Part shown: positions 1 to 9,361 of the stretch, piece after piece
Position numbering within the stretch: position 1 is the stretch's first letter
How the letters are laid out: each line of letters opens with the position of its first letter
DNA from: Hyphomicrobiales bacterium
Lineage (GTDB): Bacteria; Pseudomonadota; Alphaproteobacteria; Rhizobiales; Beijerinckiaceae
DNA: 64,000 nucleotides
Assembly (NCBI GenBank): GCA_027487245.1
Contig: JAIYDY010000022.1
Location: 1 to 64,000, forward strand
Direction of reading: 5' to 3'
Notes under the pieces: model-generated
The model's database searches: none
What the model saw: only the letters and a program-made list of their open reading frames with translations
Told to the model about the DNA's origin: nothing
Program-made: the position numbers and the translations under genes

Positions 1-532
1 AGTAGGGCTGGCTGACCACGGGCCTGTCGATGCCAAGCCCGTCGCAGATGCGGCAGATCTCGGCGATGCGCCAGGAGCGGTGGTTGGAGACGCCGAGATA
101 GCGGATCTTGCCGGCCCGCACGAGATCGCCCAGTGCGCGCACGGTCTCGTCGAGCGGCGTCGCGTGGTCTTCCTTGTGGATGTAGAGAATGTCGATGTAG
201 TCGGTGCCGAGGCGCTTCAGGCTCGCCTCTGCCGCCTGCAACAGCCATTTGCGCGAGAGGCCCTTCTCGTTCGGCCCGTCGCCCATGGCATTGGCGGCCT
301 TGGTGGCCAGCACCCAGCGGTCACGATCGCTGCGGATGGCGCGCCCGGTGATCTCCTCCGAGCGGCCCTCGTTGTAGGCATCCGCAGTATCGATGAAGTT
401 GACCCCCGCCTCGCGCGCGCTGGCGATGATGCGCCCGGACGTCGCCTCATCCGTCGCCCCCCCGAACATCATCGTGCCGAGGGTAATCGGCGAAACCTGG
501 AGGCCGGAGCGGCCGAGCTTCGTGGTGCGCAT
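1..532 (-). CDS. Aldo/keto reductase (3' end cut off by window edge)
   Basis: NAD(P)H-dependent oxidoreductase of the AKR superfamily, presumably cytoplasmic. Only the first 177 residues are present; the gene runs off the left edge. The start is an ATG giving MRTTKLGRSGLQVSP. The AKR catalytic tetrad is visible: Asp48 and Tyr53 (FIDTADAYNEG), Lys78 (ATKAAN) and His119 (YIHKED). The strand after it (VSNHRSWRIAEI) also fits the family. The substrate cannot be deduced; the best guess is the general-stress or sugar-type AKRs. It points the same way as phnX, 74 bp downstream of it, so it could be co-transcribed with the phosphonate pair, but no functional link is evident. Confidence 0.9.
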   Translation of the reverse strand, partial: MRTTKLGRSGLQVSPITLGTMMFGGATDEATSGRIIASAREAGVNFIDTADAYNEGRSEEITGRAIRSDRDRWVLATKAANAMGDGPNEKGLSRKWLLQAAEASLKRLGTDYIDILYIHKEDHATPLDETVRALGDLVRAGKIRYLGVSNHRSWRIAEICRICDGLGIDRPVVSQPY

Positions 533-606
533 GGGGAGTGTCCTTTTGACAGAGCTGGCAAGCTAGGACGGTGCCGTGACGTCCGCAACTCCCGGACCAA
601 AGCCGA

Positions 607-1416
607 TTATGGGCGTTCGCCTCGGAGAAGTCTGCCTTCGATAAGGTCAAGGACCGGCCCAAGATCGGCAATGGAGTCGACCACGAAATGCGCACCGGAG
701 CGGGCCAGGCGCGCGTAAGCAGCATCGCGCATCCGGGCTCGCTCCAGTTCGGTCAAAGCCGCGGTTTCAGCGGGGTTCAGACCGAAGACGTTGCCTGTCA
801 TCGCCACGCCCACGGTCCAGCAGCCGGCATTCAGACCTTCGGCAATGCCCACTTCGGTGTCATCAACCTTGACAACGCTTGATGCGGGCCAGACGCCAAG
901 ATCAAGGAACGTGCGATACATCATCAGCGGCGAAGGGCGGCCTTCGGCCAGATCGCCCGCGCAGACCAGATTGTCAGGCGCATAGCCCTGAGCTGAAGCC
1001 AACGGCAAAAGCGGTTCCATGATCTCGCGGATGTAACCGGTGGTGGACCCGATTTTCAGCCCGCGCGCGCGAAGCATGTCCACCATCTGCGGGACACCCT
1101 CAATCAGTGTTGCAAAATCCGTCACCACCGCAATGTTCATGGGCACGAACACCTCGTAGATGCGGTCGATCGCAACATCATCGGGCGGAGTTCCTTGTGC
1201 CGCCGTCCAGGCTGACGCGATATGCGGCTCCTGCATCATGGCCTTGATGTGATCACGCTTGGCCATCCCCATCGGGCCGCGCGCATCAGCCACTGAAATG
1301 TCCACCCCGAAAGTGGCAAAGGCCTTCACGAACACCCCCATCGGCGCTTGCGAGCCATGGTCGATGATGGTGCCTGCCCAGTCAAAAACAACAGCGGAGA
1401 GGTGGTTTTGTGACAT
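607..1416 (-). CDS. phnX: Phosphonoacetaldehyde hydrolase (phosphonatase)
   Basis: Cleaves the C-P bond of phosphonoacetaldehyde to acetaldehyde and phosphate, the last step of 2-aminoethylphosphonate (AEP) breakdown; cytoplasmic HAD-superfamily enzyme. The 269-residue protein has the HAD nucleophile in FDWAGT (Asp12) and the Schiff-base lysine in GMAKRDH (Lys53), the same numbering as known phosphonatases. The motif STTGY and the acidic motif VKVDDTEVG complete the active site. The start MSQNHLSAV is chosen because it sits 1 bp after the upstream gene's stop (TGAcATG); a 20-residue longer frame would overlap that gene. It forms an operon with the FAD oxidoreductase at 1418-2551. Confidence 0.95.
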   Translation of the reverse strand: MSQNHLSAVVFDWAGTIIDHGSQAPMGVFVKAFATFGVDISVADARGPMGMAKRDHIKAMMQEPHIASAWTAAQGTPPDDVAIDRIYEVFVPMNIAVVTDFATLIEGVPQMVDMLRARGLKIGSTTGYIREIMEPLLPLASAQGYAPDNLVCAGDLAEGRPSPLMMYRTFLDLGVWPASSVVKVDDTEVGIAEGLNAGCWTVGVAMTGNVFGLNPAETAALTELERARMRDAAYARLARSGAHFVVDSIADLGPVLDLIEGRLLRGERP

Positions 1417-1417
1417 G

Positions 1418-2551
1418 TCAGGCTCCCATGAGGTCAGCCAAGGTTTCTTCAGCGATGGCAAATGAGGTGCTCGCACCAGTGCCGCTGGTCACGATCACCA
1501 GGCGAATGGAGGGATCGGGCGCATCCCGCACCATCAGCCGATCAGGCAACGAGGCATAGGTGCCCATCCAGCGCTCCGTCACCTGCGCGCCCGGCAGATG
1601 CAGGGTTGCATGCAGTTCTTCCATGATCAGGTCATCAACATGACCTTGTGCAAACGGGGACGGGCTCCATTCGTAATGGTGGCTGTCGCCCACGATCAGA
1701 CCACCATCGGCGCCTTGCACGACAATCAGGTGAATGCCCGCATCGAGATGATCGGGCTGCTCTGCGATCAATCGCGTTTTCAGCGCAGCAGCTTCCGGTA
1801 ATTCCGAGTAGCCAAGATAGCGCACCAGCGACAGATCCGACATCACCGATCCCGGCAAACGGAACCCGGTATTGCCCGGCATGACCTTCATCATGTGCAA
1901 TCGGCAACGGGAAATACCCATTGCTGCGATCCGCTCCGGAAACAACGACAGAAGGTCATCACCGGGGCAGACGATGATCCGCTCGGCCCGCAACGTGCCG
2001 CCGGTGGTCACCACACTGCCGGGCTCAACCGCCTTGACGAGCGTGCGGCGAAAAAACGTCACCTGCATCTCGTCCTGCAACCATGCAGCCAATTTGGGGA
2101 TGGCATGCCGACTTTCGATGCGCAGATCATGCGGGCTCCAAAGCCCGCCCGCCACAGCATCACCCGCCAGAATTGTACCATGCTCCGCCGCCATCTCGGA
2201 CGGGCTGAGCAGGCGGCACCCCTCACCCATCTCGGTTTCGGCAAAGGCTTCAAGCACATCCATCGCTTCCGCGCGGCGGACAGAGACCAAAAGGCCGTGG
2301 TGTTCGACAGGTATGCCGGCCTTGGGTGCCAATTCCGCCCAGACATCGCGCGACCGCCGGGCACGGCGCCAGCACTCACCCGCCTGCTGGCCTGTCACCG
2401 TGACAAAACCAAAGTTCCGCACCGAAGCCCCGATGGCCTCGGCCTCGCGGTCTACTACGGCCACTGACAAGCCGAGCCGACGCGCCGCGAGCGCATGGGC
2501 AAGGCCAACGATGCCGGCCCCGACCACAACAACATCGAGATGATCAGTCAT
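1418..2551 (-). CDS. FAD-dependent oxidoreductase of phosphonate catabolism (TIGR03364/PbfD-like)
   Basis: 377-residue DAO-fold flavoenzyme with an N-terminal Rossmann motif (VVVGAGIVGLAHA) and no signal peptide. It resembles the glycine-oxidase-like clade that is a known neighbour of phosphonatase genes. Members of that clade (PbfC/PbfD type) oxidise AEP or its N-methyl derivative to phosphonoacetaldehyde, the PhnX substrate. Here it lies 1 bp from phnX in one operon, and the window holds no phnW transaminase. The inference is therefore that this enzyme supplies phosphonoacetaldehyde oxidatively. The family assignment is from sequence recall; the exact substrate (AEP, N-methyl-AEP or another amine) is not readable from the sequence. 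Confidence 0.82.
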   Translation of the reverse strand: MTDHLDVVVVGAGIVGLAHALAARRLGLSVAVVDREAEAIGASVRNFGFVTVTGQQAGECWRRARRSRDVWAELAPKAGIPVEHHGLLVSVRRAEAMDVLEAFAETEMGEGCRLLSPSEMAAEHGTILAGDAVAGGLWSPHDLRIESRHAIPKLAAWLQDEMQVTFFRRTLVKAVEPGSVVTTGGTLRAERIIVCPGDDLLSLFPERIAAMGISRCRLHMMKVMPGNTGFRLPGSVMSDLSLVRYLGYSELPEAAALKTRLIAEQPDHLDAGIHLIVVQGADGGLIVGDSHHYEWSPSPFAQGHVDDLIMEELHATLHLPGAQVTERWMGTYASLPDRLMVRDAPDPSIRLVIVTSGTGASTSFAIAEETLADLMGA

Positions 2552-2618
2552 TTATGCCAGTTCGCATCTTTGGCTCTCGAATTCTGACGGCTAGAGCGCC
2601 CATGTTTTGAATGTGTTG

Positions 2619-2652
2619 GAGCGCTGCGATGCTGGATTGCTTCGCAGCGCTC
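2619..2652. repeat. Intergenic palindromic repeat (GAGCGCTGCGA hairpin)
   Basis: A perfect 11-bp inverted repeat (GAGCGCTGCGA at 2619-2629, TCGCAGCGCTC at 2642-2652) with a 12-nt loop containing GGATTGCT. It is followed by GCAATGAC. This is a common dispersed intergenic palindrome of alphaproteobacteria. It lies between the FAD oxidoreductase start and the ettA stop and may act as the ettA transcript end; no T-run follows. Confidence 0.7.
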
Positions 2653-2665
2653 GCAATGACAACCC

Positions 2666-4318
<1,653 letters not shown>

Positions 4319-4457
4319 GGGTGTGCGGTGCTCCGGAGCGGCATCAAGGGCCTAGGTTGCCCCGCAGGTAGCAAGCGGTGCGCATGGGTTCAAGGAGATT
4401 GCGCCTTGCGCGCGGATTTGCGCGCCATGGCCGGCAGGCTTCGCGGCGCACAAGCTG

Positions 4458-4478
4458 ATCCCGGCCCAAGGCCGGGAT
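4458..4478. repeat. Intergenic palindrome ATCCCGGCC-CAA-GGCCGGGAT
   Basis: Perfect 9-bp inverted repeat with a 3-nt loop, followed by GACGG. It lies between ettA (start 4318) and the metallo-hydrolase stop (4489). Related palindromes occur at 11155-11176 and 19935-19963, so this is a dispersed repeat family. The position suits a transcript end for the sox operon. Confidence 0.75.
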
Positions 4479-4488
4479 GACGGCGTGG

Positions 4489-5409
4489 TCAGGCACCCAC
4501 GAACCGGAAGGCGCCATCCTTGCGCTCGACGCGGCCAAGGCCGGGCCAAGGCAGGTGGGTGCCCAGCAGCGCGATGCGGTCGGTAGCCAGCATGTCGAGC
4601 GTGCGGCGGCGCGAGGCAGCGGCCCTGGCCGCGTCCATGTCCGCGCCCCAGCGCCAGTCCGGCCGGGCAAAGGAGACGAGGCTCTGCGTCAGCACGTCGC
4701 CGCCGATCAGCAGTTGCTCCGAGCCGCTCGTCAGCAGCACCGAGACGTGGCCCGGCGTGTGGCCGGACGTATCGACAAGGCTGACGCCTGGCGCGATCTC
4801 GTCACCGGGTCTCGCGGGCTTGAGGATGTCATCGATCATCCTGAGTCTGCGGGCGGTCCCCGCAGCCATGGCCTGGAAGGCGTCCGGCAGGCGCGTAGCG
4901 AGGTCAGGCTGACGCCAGTAATCCAGCTCTGCGGCGCTCATCAGGTGGGGAGCGCCGGGATAGCGCGAGGTGTCGAAGTCGTCGATCACGCCCCAGAGGT
5001 GGTCAGCATGGGCATGGGTGAAGATCACCTTCGTGACCTTGTCCGCCTCGATGCCAGCCGCCTTCAACGCGTCCGGAAACTGGCCGAGCCCGGCCATGAA
5101 ATCCGTGCCGCCGCCGGCATCGATCAGGATCAGGTCTGTCGGCGTCCTGACCAGCATGACGTTGACCTGGCTTTGCAGGCGCGCCGGGTCCAGCCCATTG
5201 GCAGCAAACAGGGCATCGGTCTCGGCGCGCGGCGTCTCGGGCAGGACAAAGCCGATGGGCAGCGACAGCCCCCCATCGCTGACCACTATGACCTCGAATG
5301 CGCCAAGCATCACCCGGTGATGGCGCGCGAGGGCCGGGGCAGGCGCGGCGAGGCCGGCGAAGAGGAGCCCCCCCGCACCGGCCAGGACGCTCCGTCGCGA
5401 CGGCATCAT
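4489..5409 (-). CDS. Metallo-beta-lactamase-fold hydrolase at the end of the sox operon (SoxG/SoxH-like)
   Basis: 306-residue MBL-fold protein with a Tat-type N-terminus (MPSRRSVLAGAGG, hydrophobic stretch, APALA), so probably periplasmic. Metal-binding motifs are FTHAHADHLWG, the later His of SGHTPGH, the Asp of LIGGDVL and the His of LGTHLPW. The start ATGATGA overlaps the stop of the flavoprotein gene, so it is the last gene of the sox operon. In Paracoccus-type sox clusters two MBL genes (soxG, soxH) occupy this place and are dispensable for thiosulfate oxidation; their substrate is unsettled. Which of the two this one matches cannot be decided here. Confidence 0.8.
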   Translation of the reverse strand: MMPSRRSVLAGAGGLLFAGLAAPAPALARHHRVMLGAFEVIVVSDGGLSLPIGFVLPETPRAETDALFAANGLDPARLQSQVNVMLVRTPTDLILIDAGGGTDFMAGLGQFPDALKAAGIEADKVTKVIFTHAHADHLWGVIDDFDTSRYPGAPHLMSAAELDYWRQPDLATRLPDAFQAMAAGTARRLRMIDDILKPARPGDEIAPGVSLVDTSGHTPGHVSVLLTSGSEQLLIGGDVLTQSLVSFARPDWRWGADMDAARAAASRRRTLDMLATDRIALLGTHLPWPGLGRVERKDGAFRFVGA

Positions 5410-6695
5410 GTGAAGATGTCCGCGACGATGCCGGCATACCAGCCGATGTTCTCGGCCTGGGTCTGCTTGCGCAGGTCGGCGCTTTCGCGCAACTGCGAGA
5501 CGAACGGAACCGTCGAGGTGATCTTGTCAGGACGCGGTTCAAACTGGCCGCCGACCTTGATCGCGTCATCGTCGTTGAGCAGGCTCCAGCAGGTGTTGGT
5601 GTAGCGCGCCGGGAAGACCCGCGAGCCGGTGAGTTCACTGCGCACGGTCATGGCAGCGACCTTGGCCTGGCTGTTGGCCGAGAAGGCCGATTTCGGCATG
5701 TCACCGGCAATCGACGCGTCTCCCACGATGAAGATGTTGGCATCGATGGTCGAGCGCATGCTGGCCGGATCAATCGGGCAATAGCCGGAAGCATTGGCGA
5801 GGCCGGCGCTGCGCACGATTTCACCGGCGAACTGGGCCGGGATGACATTGACCAGCGCGGCATCCTTGTAGGTTTCGAAGCCGGTGACCACCGTGCCAGT
5901 CTTGGGATCAACCGACTTGACGCCCTCGTGGATCTTGGGGCCGAGCCACTCCACCATGCCCGGATAGTGCCTGTCCCAACCTTCCTGGAACAGGGCCTGC
6001 TTGGAAAAGTTCTCCTTCGGGTCGATGACGAAAATCTTGCAGCGGTCCTTGCCGGCCTTCTTCAGCACGTGGGCAAACATGGACACGCGCTCATAGGGGC
6101 CGGGCGGGCAGCGATAGGGGTTGGGCGGCGCGATCATCACGATCACCCCGCCATTGGGCACAGCGTTGAGGCGGTTGACCAGCAGCGTGGTCTGCGGGCC
6201 AGCCTTCCATGCATGGGGCATGGCGGTTTCGTGCTCACGGCCCCAGCCGGGCACGCTGTCATAGCGCAGGTCGATGCCCGGCGAGACGACGAGCCGGTCA
6301 TAGGGCAGGGCCTGCCCGCCGGCGAGCATCACAACCTTGCGGTCCCGGTCGATGCGAGCGGCCATGTCATGGGCCATGGTGATGCCGTTGGCCGCCGCCA
6401 TCTTCTCGTAGGAATGGCTGATGTCGGCCATCTGCTTGTAGCCGCCAACCACCAGATTGGAATGGAAGCAGGTGACAAACTGCCGGCTGGGCTCGACCAG
6501 CGTCACGTTGAGCGCGCCGGCGCTGTCCTTGGCGATGTAGCGCGCGGCCGTGCCGCCACCTGCGCCGCCACCGATGACCACGACACGGGGCTTGGCCTGG
6601 CCGATCACCGCCGAGCTGCCGATGGCGAACACGCCGGCGCTTGCCCCCAGTCCGGTCAGCAAGGCACGGCGATTGAGCGATGACATGGGTGACAT
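5406..6695 (-). CDS. soxF: Sulfide dehydrogenase flavoprotein SoxF (FccB family)
   Basis: Periplasmic FAD protein that oxidises sulfide to sulfur or polysulfide and passes electrons to a c-type cytochrome partner. The 429 residues start with a Tat signal (SSLNRRALLTGLG). Then come a FAD-binding motif (VVVIGGGAGGGTAA), redox cysteines in CFHSN and near CPPGPYER, and a second GD motif (IFIVGDASIAGDMPKSAFSAN). The C-terminal domain (TNTCWSLL) is typical of flavocytochrome c sulfide dehydrogenase. It is preceded by a small cytochrome gene (soxE) and overlaps the MBL gene by 4 bp. Confidence 0.93.
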   Translation of the reverse strand: MSPMSSLNRRALLTGLGASAGVFAIGSSAVIGQAKPRVVVIGGGAGGGTAARYIAKDSAGALNVTLVEPSRQFVTCFHSNLVVGGYKQMADISHSYEKMAAANGITMAHDMAARIDRDRKVVMLAGGQALPYDRLVVSPGIDLRYDSVPGWGREHETAMPHAWKAGPQTTLLVNRLNAVPNGGVIVMIAPPNPYRCPPGPYERVSMFAHVLKKAGKDRCKIFVIDPKENFSKQALFQEGWDRHYPGMVEWLGPKIHEGVKSVDPKTGTVVTGFETYKDAALVNVIPAQFAGEIVRSAGLANASGYCPIDPASMRSTIDANIFIVGDASIAGDMPKSAFSANSQAKVAAMTVRSELTGSRVFPARYTNTCWSLLNDDDAIKVGGQFEPRPDKITSTVPFVSQLRESADLRKQTQAENIGWYAGIVADIFT

Positions 6696-6842
6696 GGTCT
6701 TCCTCCGGTTGTGTGCAGGCCTCTGGCGTGCCTGCTTGATGGTTCGAGTGTGACGCGACCTGCGGCCTTTTCAAGGGCCTTTTTGATGTGTTCGAAGCCG
6801 AAACCGCGCGCTCATCCGGTTCGGGGACCAAATGACGGCTCC

Positions 6843-7169
6843 CTATTCCGGCTTGAGGCTTGCGAAGTAGGCGGCCAGCGCGGCGAGTTCGTCGCTGTTG
6901 AACTTGCCGGCGACGGCCTGCATGACCTGGTTGTCCCGCTCGCGGCGGGCATAGGATTCCATCAGCGCCATGAACGAGATCTCGGGCATGCCGGCGATGG
7001 CCGGAATGCCGCCGACCTGCCGGCCGCTCGGCAGGTGGCAGGTGACGCACTCGCCGGCCAGATACTCGCCGAAAGCCTTGTCGGCGGCATGGGCCGGCAA
7101 CGCCATGAAACCAGCCATCTGGCAGGCGATGCCCAGAAACCCGGAAGCAATGAAGCGGCGAACGGCCAT
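6843..7169 (-). CDS. soxE: Small monohaem cytochrome c, SoxE/FccA-like partner of SoxF
   Basis: 108-residue secreted c-type cytochrome with signal peptide residues 1-29 (ending PAHAA) and one haem motif, CVTCH at 41-45. A Met in the C-terminal half probably completes haem ligation. The start MAVRRFIASG is chosen over a longer frame because it lies 4 bp after the soxD stop and begins a clean signal peptide. Its position before soxF suggests it is the electron acceptor subunit (SoxE/FccA role). It is much shorter than dihaem SoxE or FccA, so the exact orthology is uncertain. Confidence 0.82.
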   Translation of the reverse strand: MAVRRFIASGFLGIACQMAGFMALPAHAADKAFGEYLAGECVTCHLPSGRQVGGIPAIAGMPEISFMALMESYARRERDNQVMQAVAGKFNSDELAALAAYFASLKPE

Positions 7170-7173
7170 GCGC

Positions 7174-7878
7174 TCACTCCACGCGCGGACGGCTGGCGCT
7201 GTCCGGCGTGACATCGAGCACCATGGCACGGCCTGTGACCTTGGCAGGCTCCTTGGCACAGTCCTTCATGCAGACCTTGCGGTTCCAGAAGTGCTTTTCG
7301 GTGACCTCGCGGTCATCGTCATAAAAACCCTTGGCATTGGGCAGTTCGATCTGGGCGAAGTTGCTCTGGTTGAGTTCCTTCTCCGGATCCTTGATGACAT
7401 CGTTCATGTGCAGGATGTAGGCGGAGATGGCGTAGATCTCGTCCGGCGTCAGCGACTGGGCATTGCCGTAGGGCATGGCCCGGCGGATGTAGTCGAACAA
7501 CGTGCTGGTGGCAGGCCAGAACGAGCCGATGGTCTTCTCGGGCCGATCGTTCTTCAGGCTGCCAAGCCCTCCCGACAGCACCGGCCAGCGCGCCACGCCC
7601 TCGCCAAACTCGCCGTGGCAGGCCGCGCAATTGGTGATGTAGAGCGCCTCGCCGTCCTTGGCGTTGCCCTTGCCGACCGGCAGGCCGCGCCCATCCGGCA
7701 GCACGTCGATGTCCCAGGCCTTGACCTCCTCGGCCAGCGCGGGCCGGCCAAGTCCGAAAGGCTTCGGCGCAGCGGTGGCGGCGGCGGTGGTTGCAGGCCT
7801 TGCGGCCTGCTGCTGCGCCGCCGCAGCGAGCGGGAGCAGACCGAGCGCGACCGCGGCCATCCAACCGACGCTCCTCAT
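7174..7878 (-). CDS. soxD: SoxD, cytochrome subunit of sulfane dehydrogenase SoxCD (short, monohaem)
   Basis: Cytochrome c subunit that takes electrons from the SoxC molybdenum centre. Periplasmic: signal peptide MRSVGWMAAVALGLLPLAAAAQ. The 234 residues contain a single haem motif (CAACH, 84-88), a likely axial Met in RRAMPYGN, and a C-terminal CMKDC pair. The well-studied Paracoccus SoxD is longer and dihaem; this is the short form. The start is placed at 7878 because everything upstream in frame (to 8034 or beyond) translates an intergenic repeat, and a normal signal peptide begins here. The ATG itself lies within the end of that repeat. Confidence 0.88.
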   Translation of the reverse strand: MRSVGWMAAVALGLLPLAAAAQQQAARPATTAAATAAPKPFGLGRPALAEEVKAWDIDVLPDGRGLPVGKGNAKDGEALYITNCAACHGEFGEGVARWPVLSGGLGSLKNDRPEKTIGSFWPATSTLFDYIRRAMPYGNAQSLTPDEIYAISAYILHMNDVIKDPEKELNQSNFAQIELPNAKGFYDDDREVTEKHFWNRKVCMKDCAKEPAKVTGRAMVLDVTPDSASRPRVE

Positions 7879-7974
7879 CCTGAGGCTGCCAGTGATCCTC
7901 GTCCTGAGCCAGTCAAAGGATGCGGGCACACGCGGCACGTTCCGGAGCTCATCCTTCGACGGGTTCAGGATGAG
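7874..7974. repeat. Dispersed repeat with CTCATCCT / AGGATGAG ends, between soxC and soxD
   Basis: About 100 bp bounded by CTCATCCT (7874-7881) and its complement AGGATGAG (7967-7974). Internal sub-repeats are TCCTGAGCCAGTCAAAGGAT-like and CATCCTTCGACGGGTTCAGG. On the minus strand it reads LNPSKDELR...FDWLRTR, the hallmark mistranslation of a palindromic repeat common in intergenic DNA of alphaproteobacteria. It sits inside the sox operon and overlaps the soxD start codon. Confidence 0.75.
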
Positions 7975-8017
7975 GGTCGTGGGGATGGATTGATGGGCAA
8001 ACAACTCCGCGGAACGG

Positions 8018-9286
8018 TCATGCGATCTCGACATTTTCCGTCTCCCCGTTGGCGCGCACCAGCCAGGTCTGGATGCCGTTGTTATGGTAGATGTTGTTGA
8101 CGCCGCGCACCTTGCGCAGTTCGTCCTTGGTGGGCTGCACATAACCTGTCGAGTCATGGGCGCGGGACTGGATCATCATCTCCTGTCCCTGCCAGTCGAA
8201 ATCGACATAAAAGCGGGTCAGCGACTGGTTGAGGACCGGGCCATCGATGCGGGCCTCGCGCCAGTTCCGTCCGCCATCCAGTGTCACGTCCACGCGGCGG
8301 ATCGTGCCCCGACCTGACCAGGCGAGACCGGAGAGCACATTCTGGCCCTTGGCCAGCAAGGGTGCCTGCGGCGAGGGGTTGGTGACCACTGATTTGCAAT
8401 CCATCACGAAGGTGAAGCGGCGCGAGCGGCCATCGGCCATCAGGTCGGTGTATTTCGAGGTTTCCTCGCGGGCGAGATGGGCCATGTCGGTCAATTCGAG
8501 GCGGCGTAGCCACTTGACCCACATGTTGCCTTCCCAGCCCGGCACGACGAGGCGCACCGGATAGCCCTGCTCGGGCCTGAGCATCTCGCCGTTCATCCGG
8601 AAGGCGACGATGCAATCATCGAGGGCCTTGGCGAGCGGGATCGAGCGGTTCATGCCCGAGGAATCCGCGCCCTCGGCCATCACCCACCTTGCATTGGTGC
8701 GAACCCCAGCCTCGTTCAGCAGGTGCTTGAGCGGCACCCCGGTGTACATCACATTGTGCACCATGCCGTGGGTGAACTGGCAGCCGTTGAGCTGCGAGCC
8801 GCGCCACTCCATGCCGGAATTGGCAGCGCATTCCAGGAAATGCACCCGGTTGATGCGCGGAAAGCGCTTCAGATCCTCGATGGTGAAGACCAGTTCCTTG
8901 TCCACCAGCCCGTTGATCATCAGCCGGTATTGGCGCGGGTCGATCTCTGCGATGCCGCCATGGTGACGTTCGAAGCACAGGCCCGACGGCGTGATGATGC
9001 CGTCCAGTTCGTGCAGTGGCGTGAAGTTGACCGAGGATTGGCGGCTGGCGGTGAGCCACTCGACATCGCGGCGCACGACGTGGGCCTCGAACTTGGAAGG
9101 CTTGCCATACGGACGGTCGGCGACACCGTCACCGAGATACTTGCTCCAGTCCGGCAACTCGGTGATCGCCTTGTCGGCGGCACGGGCGCCGGCACCCTGC
9201 GCGTGCGCACCACTGGCCGCGAGCACGCTGCCTGCGGCGGCAGCGGCAAGGAAGCCGCGGCGTGAGGTCTTGTCCTGTTCAGCCAT
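8018..9286 (-). CDS. soxC: SoxC, molybdopterin subunit of sulfane dehydrogenase
   Basis: Sulfite-oxidase-family molybdoenzyme that, with SoxD, oxidises the sulfane sulfur carried on SoxY; periplasmic. The 422 residues begin with a Tat signal (KTSRRGFLAAAAAG). The Mo-coordinating cysteine is in HFLECAANSGMEW. The C-terminal Mo-co dimerisation domain carries GRGTIRRVDVTLDGG. The ATG at 9286 is preceded by AGGAGG at 7-nt spacing (9294-9299), so it is preferred over the GTG one codon upstream. The gene is followed by the repeat and soxD. Confidence 0.95.
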   Translation of the reverse strand: MAEQDKTSRRGFLAAAAAGSVLAASGAHAQGAGARAADKAITELPDWSKYLGDGVADRPYGKPSKFEAHVVRRDVEWLTASRQSSVNFTPLHELDGIITPSGLCFERHHGGIAEIDPRQYRLMINGLVDKELVFTIEDLKRFPRINRVHFLECAANSGMEWRGSQLNGCQFTHGMVHNVMYTGVPLKHLLNEAGVRTNARWVMAEGADSSGMNRSIPLAKALDDCIVAFRMNGEMLRPEQGYPVRLVVPGWEGNMWVKWLRRLELTDMAHLAREETSKYTDLMADGRSRRFTFVMDCKSVVTNPSPQAPLLAKGQNVLSGLAWSGRGTIRRVDVTLDGGRNWREARIDGPVLNQSLTRFYVDFDWQGQEMMIQSRAHDSTGYVQPTKDELRKVRGVNNIYHNNGIQTWLVRANGETENVEIA

Positions 9287-9361
9287 CACACATCCTCCTG
9301 TGGCACTGGATCGGGGCTAGGCCTGCAAGTGAGAGCCCTGCGGAATGAAGCGGCTGGCCCA

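Noticed and set aside
7879-8157. N-terminal extension of SoxD to 8034 or 8157
   Set aside because: Overlaps soxC and translates an intergenic repeat; a normal signal peptide starts at 7878.
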